Source of the DNA: Eumeta japonica
Lineage: Eukaryota > Arthropoda > Insecta > Lepidoptera > Psychidae
NCBI GenBank assembly: GCA_005406025.1
Contig: BGZK01000279.1
Span: 372,001 to 436,000 of the forward strand
Reading direction: 5' to 3'
Length of the DNA stretch: 64,000 nt
Both the position numbers and the translations under genes were made by a program. The notes below the pieces were generated by a model, which was given only the letters and a program-made list of their open reading frames with translations, made no database searches and was not told where the DNA came from. Shown piece by piece: positions 56,591 to 64,000 of the stretch (the stretch's first letter is position 1; each line of letters opens with the position of its first letter).

Positions 56591-57810
56591 AGTTATGTAT
56601 GTCGTACTAAAGGACATCATTTTTAATTATCTTCTCAGAATAATTATTATTAATAAAAGGTTCTGTATGCAATTCTATGCATAAATGTATAGATACTTTC
56701 AGTTAACATTTAAAAGTTGTTAGCGGACTGTCGCTCCACAAATATTTTGTGTATAGCGTCATACTGTTCATAAAATATTTTCCTATAAAAAAAAATCGTA
56801 ACCTTAAAAAAATGTTAAAAACCTTTTTAATTCATACATTAAACTTTTCATGTTAAAATTATAACAATCAACCCATTTCCGCGTGGCTTTTGCTAAAGTG
56901 TAATGGAGACCGCGACATTTTAACTTGACAGACATTGAAAGTAATGTCAAAAAAATCTGTCGTTTATGGTTATGAAGGTCTTATTCTACTTCAGAGAGCG
57001 GTCGCGGATAAAATTTTGCTAAGTGGTCACATTAAGACTTCTTTATACTCAACGTTTGTTATCGCAAACGAGCCCCCAAAATAGGGGTGCCATCCCCTAA
57101 AGGGACTCGATTACGGACTTGTAGGTCTTGATTCGCTGTTTTCGTTGGCGTGACATAATATCATTGTGCCCAATCCATCGATGTTTATAGATGAGCTTTT
57201 TGTAGAGAAAAAAACATTCGAAAATGGCTTTATATTTAACAGTTAAACTTTGAGGTGCGACCTGTGGTTTGTATTTATTTAAACTCACTGACTGGTCGGC
57301 ATCAATATCACAATGAGCTCCTGGTCAGCATGATACGACAAGAGGGCGGGCCTTCGAAGCATTTCCAACGGGTCAAATACTCGCGAGCGACTAAAAACAA
57401 AACCAATCTGATTTTACTCGTCAGATCGGTTTTATGGGACCGTTTTATTTGTTGTTACGGGCCCATCTATTAGATCGGTTAAAAGTTTTTTCGTATTTTA
57501 TAAGTAAAAATTTTACGTGAAATCTCTTTGGTTATACTGATTGCATCTGATTAGTTTTGATACTGTTAAATAGATGATAATTTAAAGAAAAAATAAAAAT
57601 AAAAAGTAAAAACGGTGTCCCGCCATTTTTCTATTGTTTTTCTGTCCACCAAAATGAATGAATGAACCTAACGTAGAAATTCGATATATTTTGAAGTTTT
57701 ATTACAATAAAAGGAAAAATGCGGCACAAGACGCGAAATAAATTTGTGGATATTATAGTTATATTTGATACGAATATTATATTTATATACTCGTATATAA
57801 TTGTATTTAT
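56591..57810. other. No gene seen
   Basis: AT-rich. The part at 57250-57480 is GC-balanced, with GATCGGTTTTATGGGACCG, but has no recognised domain. Confidence 0.4.
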
Positions 57811-57822
57811 GGACCTAAGTAA

Positions 57823-58640
57823 GTGTCGTTAAGAGTAGCACAAAACTGGTCCAAGCATGTTCAGTCCGGTAACTTTAATGTCGGAAATGAAACTTGTTCT
57901 GCTCGATCTGTTACGGATAAAGTCTATGCCATTTTAGAAAAAGTAAAACAACATCGATATATTAGATCTCACGACATAGCTGAAGAGCTGGGGATTGACC
58001 ACAAGACAGTTTTGACCCATTCGAAAAAAAATTGAATATACAAAAAAGCTCGATATTTGGGTTCCATACGAAAGTAAAGTCCCCCATTGAAAGAAATCTA
58101 ATAGATCGTGTACTCATTTAAGATTCTCTATTGAAACGTAATGATACCGAAATATTAATGAAAAGATGATCACTGGTGATGAAAAGTGGATTATCTACGA
58201 CCAGAACATGTGAAAAAGATCATGGTCAAAAGGCAAGCGAGCTCCACAGACTATAGCAAAACCTGGATTAACTAGAAAAAAGTTGATGTAGATATGTGTA
58301 TGGAAAAAACGACTGGAATTAGTCAGCAAAGAGGGTGTGATTTTTCACCATGATAACGTTAGAACACACAAATCTTTAGCCACTTAGCAAATATTGAGAG
58401 AGTTTGGTCGGGAAGTGTTCATGCGTCCATCATATAGTCCTGAATTTGCACCCTCAAATTTTCAACTGTTTCGGTCTCTTCAGAATTGTTTACATAGTAT
58501 CAGGTTAACATCAAGAGAAGCCTGTCAAAACTACTTGTCTAAGTTTTTTGATCAGTAGTCCCAAAATTTCTACTTTGGGTTATGAATTTTGAATTATGTC
58601 ACTACTACAAAATGGCAACATATGCCATTACAAAGCGCAT
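57823..58640 (+). pseudogene. Decayed mariner transposase, third Asp lost
   Basis: An N-terminal frame (57823-58035) has the helix-turn-helix part (HRYIRSHDIAEELGIDHKTV). After a frameshift the catalytic part follows. MITGDEKWIIYDQ gives the first Asp (58178-58180). FHHDNVRTHKSLAT gives the second (58352-58354), 35 codons before the third position. In SPEFAPSNFQLF that third position is Asn (AAT, 58457-58459) where mariners have Asp (DD34D). The first-to-second gap is only 58 codons against roughly 90 expected, so about 30 codons are deleted. Several stops. It cannot be active. Confidence 0.85.
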
Positions 58641-59250
58641 TTATACAATCTTGCAAATATCGCTATAGAAATTATAAATTCGGCGAATATCAATAATATT
58701 TTTAACAGTATACTTCTATCCAAAAACAACCCTTTTTTCTTTTTTTCGTGCATCTATTAGCGTCGTAATACAAATTCTTGATAGGTGATAGTTCGAAGGG
58801 CTGTTCCATCATCAACACGCCGGACTGCTTATTCTCGAATACTGTTGCCGAGGTCACGTTTATGCTGCGCTAGGTGGCGTGCAGGACGTTCATTGTATTT
58901 ATTATTGAATCCTTAATTTTTATTGTAAATATGATATTTAAAATATTTTCTTAAATCGAGAAAAATGGGGTAGTGACAGAAAACAACTCCGTCTCTAATA
59001 GGATCGCGAAAATCAAGTCGTCTATCGGTGAAGTGATATTTTGGATATGTTTGTATTATTGAATTACAGTTATAATGGAACGATCATCCGGCCGCGATGT
59101 ATTGCATTTTTTTTAGTTACCTTCCAGTAGGTACACTGTTGTTGCAAAAGTATTTCTTATCAACCCGCTTTTGGGGGTATATGCGCTCACGACCTTTTCA
59201 TTCCAGATTGAGCGTTGATTCAGAACGGGTCGGGGGGTCTCTAAAACCGT
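58641..59250. other. No gene seen
   Basis: Intronic sequence without recognised features. Confidence 0.4.
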
Positions 59251-59256
59251 TATCGT

Positions 59257-59452
59257 GTTACTAATCACTGTTATAATGTTACTGATGACCGTTATTATGT
59301 TACCAACGACCGTTATCGCGTTACTAACAACCGTTATCGTGTTACTAACGACCGTTGTTATGTTACTGATGACCGTTATCATGTTACCAACGACCGTTAT
59401 CGTGTTACTAACAACCGTTATTGTGTTACTAACGACCGTTATCATGGATACT
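59257..59452. repeat. 21-bp minisatellite with 84-bp higher-order unit
   Basis: Nine to ten units of the form GTTACTAACGACCGTTATCGT. Four successive variants repeat as a set: CTGATGACC, CCAACGACC, CTAACAACC, CTAACGACC, twice in this order, giving an 84-bp higher-order repeat. Both strands stay open through it (TTVI.LL on plus, ITVVSN on minus), but only because the unit length is a multiple of three. Confidence 0.95.
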
Positions 59453-59790
59453 GTGACAACGTCCAGGACCAAGGCAAGGAGCGTATGGCTTAATTACATT
59501 TAAGTCGAAAACGCATTACCTATTTCTTTAGCCATAAGGGTAGAGCTCGCTATCTCCACTATCTCCTGATTCTCAACGTCGCCAACTGGATCTTCAAGGT
59601 GTTTTAAGTTTATTTCAATAATTAGAGAGCATCTGCAAGTGTTATGGTTGGTTGGATGGTTGGTCAGTTGGCAGTCGTAAGTCAAACCTGCCAAATTCTA
59701 TGGCAATTTGAATTTACTATTAAAATTCGTGGACCAAAAGAAATCGCAAAAATCTCTTATACATCTTATATATATTACGTAAAGGACAAA
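59453..59790. other. No gene seen
   Basis: GGTTGGTTGGATGGTTGGTC (59645-59664) is a short simple repeat. Nothing else. Confidence 0.4.
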
Positions 59791-59794
59791 CAGG

Positions 59795-60115
59795 CCACGA
59801 GAGAGTAGTTGGTCACCGTCGCCCATGGACATTCACAACCGCAGGATGGAATCGTTAGTACTTTGTCGGCTTATTAAGAAGGAAAACGTTATTTGTTGAA
59901 CAGTCCCTTGTCGTAGTTCACTGAGAGCACTATGGATGGTTAATTATTCCAAAGCCCAAAGTACGTGGCAGAAATTTGCGATCGAGCGTACGGAAGTTTC
60001 CACCACCACGTCAGCCCTGATGGTGGTATGATGGTATTGCCGGCGAGTGAAGCGACGAAGGGATTCGGCGGTAGGATTAATAAGGTTGAGTAATTCTTCA
60101 GAACAATCCCTTTAT
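59795..60115 (+). repeat. A-type dispersed repeat, copy 7
   Basis: GAGTAGTTGGTCACCGTCGC, CCATGGACATTCACAAC and AGTACTTTGTCGGC are the A 5' part. The 3' part (CGACGAAGGGATTCGGCGG, GATTAATAAGGTTGAGTAA at about 60054-60093) differs from other copies and may be a longer 3' end or a second element. Confidence 0.6.
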
Positions 60116-61810
60116 ATAAAAAAAGATGCTGTTTTACAATGAAAATCTTAGAGGGCAGACTATACCCGGAGTATTGTATGCAAAAGACGTTTTTTTTTTA
60201 AATACAATTTTCATACACATATACGGTTTATTTAGCTTTGTTTAGCCATCTAAGAGCGAGTTGTCTCATCCAAGATTAAAACTAAAGTTAAGAAAACCCA
60301 CGATCAACTTTTCGGTAACTTTAATTGTTAATCCTAACTGCTCAAAACAGAGCGTTTAGCGCCCGATGACGTTTATGTTTAGGTTTGACGTGCAGTGTAT
60401 ATTCTTCTATAACAGTGCTGTGGTGGTAGCATTTGCGGTGTTTTGTGAGTGGTTAATCGATTTTAAAATGGCATTATTTCCGTCAATGTTATACAGTTGT
60501 ATATAGTTACATAACTATATATATTCGTTCATTTATTGCAGTATTTAAAAAATAAACATTATTAGATTTTATGACTTATTTTGTTAAAAATAAAATAGCA
60601 AACAAATATATTCAAATAAACCGTGATTCTCAAAAGAATGTGTATAAGACAAAATTTATATAAATTAGTGCAAAAAAAGTATTTTTATGAAAAGTTGAAT
60701 AACTGTTCTGCATAAATACATAGAAAATAACAAAGTTTTCATAGAAAAATGTTTTAAATATTAAATTTAAAAACGGTGTCATTCTTTTTAATTTCGTTAA
60801 ATACGGCATTTAAATTTGTATGGAACATAACTTCTAGATGACGTACTTTCCCATAATTAAATACCTATAGGTGTATAACCTAATAAAATATTTTGTATCA
60901 CAGGATAATATTTGGGTTTATTTATTTAAAGGAACTGTGGTGTATCAGTGAAAGAATAGATTTTATTAACATTAAACATTTTTTTTCCTCTATTATATTT
61001 TTTTTTCAATATATCCCTACTAGATCTAGTAAATACCTACTACCAAAATCATTTTATTTTTGCAATTAGAGTATATAATGACATAAATAACACACGAGCA
61101 ATTTACCACACACTAATAAAAGCAATAGTATTGACATTTCTCGTTTCAAAGTTCAAATTCTACATAAATGTTGCAATTGAAAAAAAATTTTAACAAATTC
61201 TGGACCAATAATGTTACTTTAGCCCTGGTAACAACTTTAATGTTGACTGTTCTATGAAAAGACACAAAAATAGAACGCAAGGTTTAAAAGTTAACTGAAG
61301 ATTAATTTGATCTTAACCTTTATCTTAACAATCCGCCTAATTAATTGCAAATACTGTGATTTAACCCTTACGTTTAACTAATTAGTCACATGAATATTTT
61401 ATTTTGCTTAATTTCTTTTATTGTTTCTTTTCATATGATTAAATTAATATTTTCAGCAACTCACATTTCAGTTTTTTGCAATTTTTTACCATATTTAGAT
61501 GTAATTTATTTATCGATTAAAGTTCTAGCATTTTTCTTTATAACCGTATAAGTTCATGTAAGAAACTTATTGTTTATTTTCATTTTCATTTTCATGTGTA
61601 TCGATAAAAACGGTTCAAGAAAACGGAGCGAATGACATATCGAAACGAATACACAAATAATTGTAATCGGATTGGTATTAAACCAAATGCCAAAAACATA
61701 GAATGTTTCTCATTTACAATCAATCTATTTCGTTTTTTTTTGTCATCGAGTCTTTGGACTTCGGACAAATAATTTAAGTGGGCTAGGATGAAAGTTTTCG
61801 ATATGGAATT
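60116..61810. other. AT-rich sequence, nothing recognised
   Basis: One of the longest featureless AT-rich stretches in the window. No gene or repeat identified. Confidence 0.4.
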
Positions 61811-61823
61811 GTCAATGATTTGT

Positions 61824-61930
61824 ATCCGTGGCGCAACGGATGGGTGGCTAGCTTCGACTCTGAAACGTATCTGGATTCGATTATCGCCAAGACGAAACAC
61901 GGTAGTATAGCAGCCGTGCTATCCTGTATC
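61824..61930 (+). mobile_element. tRNA-like SINE head
   Basis: GTGGCGCAACGGAT (61829-61842) fits a Pol III A box (TGGCNNARNGG), and TCTGGATTCGATTATC (about 61869-61884) is a B-box-like element about 40 bp downstream. The 5' part recalls an arginine tRNA (GTGGCGCAATGGAT). The acceptor stem does not close, so this is a tRNA-derived SINE or a decayed tRNA, not a working tRNA gene. Confidence 0.45.
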
Positions 61931-62238
61931 CCTGGAATAATTTAATACAACCTGGAATGACGTGCCCTTATCTGGAAATAGTACTGAAATCATAACAAAA
62001 AGAAGATTTGGACAAGGGTCGACGTTCCAGACTGAACAAACTTTAGATTTATTTGAACAATAACAATGCTCGAAAGCTTCACATTGTTGTTATTATCTTA
62101 TCGATAAACTGAGAGAGGTGCTTGGTTGTTGGCATTTTAGAAATTTTTGAGCTCAAAATCTTCACTGTTTTAAACGATAACTATTGAAGAGATAAGAAAC
62201 CAGGAAAATTGTTGTTTTTAAGTATTCCGTCAAAAATA
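61931..62238. other. No gene seen
   Basis: Short intronic stretch without recognised features. Its first part may be the body of the SINE. Confidence 0.3.
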
Positions 62239-62239
62239 C

Positions 62240-63905
62240 CTTTTTGATTCAAAATATCTTTATTTCATAGGTTACAAAATAATACTTGAATACGTCATAT
62301 TTTTTTACGAATTTACACTTTACTGCTCGTTCGGAAGGCAGTTTTTCGTCAAGAAGGACGAGCAAGAAACTTAAGGGTAGCTCTTTTTTAATTTCATGGT
62401 ATGTAGTCAAAACAAATAAAAACCATTAATAAACAAAATAGCCCTGTACTAAGTCGAGCCACTTATGCCCACGGATATTTGTCTTTTAAATACTCGGAAT
62501 TTGTGTAATACCCTTTTCTATTGAGTGATTGTTTAATAATGCTCTTAAATTTGTACAGGGGTAAATCTTGTATATCTACAGGGACCTTACTGAACATGCG
62601 CACTTAGAGCCCGCTAAATGAATTCGTGACATTGGTACAGTTGACTAATATGTAAACTCAGTTCATTTTTATTTCTACTATCGAGTTTATGTCGGTCACT
62701 ATTTCTTTCAAACATTTCTATTCTTTTTTACATATAATAAATTTTCATAATTTAATTAGGATGACAGAGTTAAGACTCCAATTTCTTTCAACTTATTTCT
62801 AAGAGATACTCGAGGTCCGAGCTTGTAAATCGCGCGAATGGCCTGCTTCTCCATCACGAAGACGCTATGAATATCTGCGATGTTCCTCGGAATATCCCAA
62901 GAGTAAGATTACATACGACATGAGACTATAGAAACAGTCGAAATAAAGTAATCTAACTGATTTCTTATTTTTTTGAATGCATAGGCGGCAGAGCTAAGCC
63001 TTTTCGCCATCTTACTGATATAAGGACCCCATTGAAGCATGTTATCTACAGTGATTCCCAGGAACACTGTAGCATTAATAAGCTCCAATTCTTTCTTATG
63101 TACTGAAATAATTTCGAATCCATGTCTTACATTTGGAAATGAAGATTTAACACCATTTGTTTTCATTTAATTAAAAAATAGGTTATTTGCAATAAACCAT
63201 TTATCTGTCTTAGAGATAGCATTGTCCATATCTTCATAAGTGGGCTGTTGTTTTTTAACTTTGAATAATAAAGAAGTATCATCAGCAAACAGTACTATCT
63301 CATGAACTACTTTAACAAGGCTAGATAAGTCATTTATATAGACTAAAACAAAGAAAGGGACCAAGAATTAATTCTTATGGTACACCCACGTGGATTAAAG
63401 ATCTAGAGGATCTTATGCCATTGACATCAACGCTTTGAACCCTGTTACTCAAATACGACTTGAGAAGATTTAGTTCCCGGCCTTATACTCCATAGTCATG
63501 TAATTTCTCGACCAGAGTTTCGTGATAAACACAATAAAATGCCTTCGAGAGATCGCAAAAATACGCCAATTGTATATCGCGTATCCTCCCAAGTTCCAAA
63601 AAATATGTTACACAAGCTATAAACCAGTATCAATTGTTGAGCGACCCCGAGTAAAACCTAACTGTTTATTACCCATTAATTTATTCGTAAAATTGTACTA
63701 ATAACTGATTTAAGATTAACTTTTACGAAAATTTTGCTTACTTGACGGTAATATAGATATGGGTCTAAAGTTATTGGGACTGGATGCACTACCGCCTTTA
63801 AATAATGGAATTATTTTACTTTCGTTTATCAAATCGGGAAACACGCCTTTATCTAAACACTTATTAAAGATATACGCACAAGTGCGGCACAATATAATAT
63901 ATAAT
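62240..63905 (-). pseudogene. 5'-truncated non-LTR retrotransposon
   Basis: Minus-strand reading, broken by stops, gives the RT from KCLDKGVFPDLINESK (about 63800-63860) and NNFRPISILPS (about 63740-63775), through GFTRGRSTIDTG, to LVYINDLSSLV and VLFADDTSLLF. The FADD catalytic motif lies at about 63278-63289. Next come SVHKKELELINATVFLGITV, MLQWGPYISKMAKRLSSA and IHSVFVMEKQAIRAIYKLGP (about 62810-62875), the thumb/connector. The 3' end near 62240 reads AATAAAGATATTTTGAATCA, polyadenylation-signal-like. Same family as 4.56-5.65 kb, which lacks this 3' half. Confidence 0.85.
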
Positions 63906-63949
63906 GGAGTTTACAATTATAATAGGTAGACATGGTCTATGTATATTGA

Positions 63950-64000
63950 TTTAAACGAAAGAACTGGTTAATGACACATTGATCAGGAAACTACATCATT
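63950..64000 (+). mobile_element. Plus-strand LINE fragment running off the window
   Basis: ACACATTGATCAGGAAACTA (63974-63993) and the flanking GATTTAAACG / CATCATT match the plus-strand RT copy at about 5459-5518 (the DLxKxFDCVHHxTLIRKL region). It faces the minus-strand copy head to head with a gap of about 45 bp. Confidence 0.75.

Noticed and set aside
59113..59503. Open frames with TTVIVLL or ITVVSN heptads
   Set aside because: Both follow from the 21-bp minisatellite, whose unit length is a multiple of three.

Overview
The window is AT-rich eukaryotic nuclear DNA (roughly two thirds A+T) that looks like a butterfly or moth genome. The evidence is the kinds of dispersed repeat: elements with GGTTCCG / CGGAACC ends, a LEP1-like Helitron 3' end, mariner relics, a hAT-type MITE, and 5'-truncated non-LTR retrotransposons. 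I see no prokaryotic operons, rRNA, CRISPR array or functional tRNA. Family names rest on motif recognition alone; no search was run.

Only two stretches look like exons of a host gene. They lie at 21648-21834 and 55191-55290 on the plus strand. Both are GC-rich, have splice-like edges, and join in phase (2 nt + 1 nt of a split codon) across an intron of about 33.4 kb. The joined peptide resembles the N-terminal region of insect RGK-type (Rad/Gem/Rem) Ras-like GTPases. No P-loop or other G-box exon is visible, so the catalytic exons, if the call is right, lie downstream of the window. Most of the window would then be introns of this gene.

Layout. 1-21.6 kb (upstream): low-complexity H-type repeats, (TA)n, a decayed mariner (3.4-4.2 kb, minus), a non-LTR reverse transcriptase fragment (4.5-5.65 kb, plus), an F-type repeat, two copies of a roughly 154-bp TIR MITE (8.1 and 14.0 kb), a Helitron 3' end (to 10.514 kb), and copies of dispersed families A, B, D and F. 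21.6-55.2 kb (putative intron): a 64-65 bp minisatellite interrupted by a remarkable long palindrome (25.14-26.1 kb), two same-strand E elements, one with a nested block (26.8-29.9 kb), several strong hairpins, GC-rich islands that may be regulatory, a hAT MITE with near-perfect 8-bp target duplication (41.2 kb), a full-length D element (50.5-52.1 kb) containing a signal-peptide-like ORF, and two direct G repeats close to the second exon. 55.3-64 kb (next intron): a mariner whose third catalytic Asp codon is mutated, a 21-bp minisatellite with an 84-bp higher-order period, a tRNA-like SINE head, a 1.7-kb minus-strand non-LTR element with a FADD motif, and the start of a plus-strand relative at the very end.

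Repeat labels used here (A to H) are my own, based on matches among copies inside this window.
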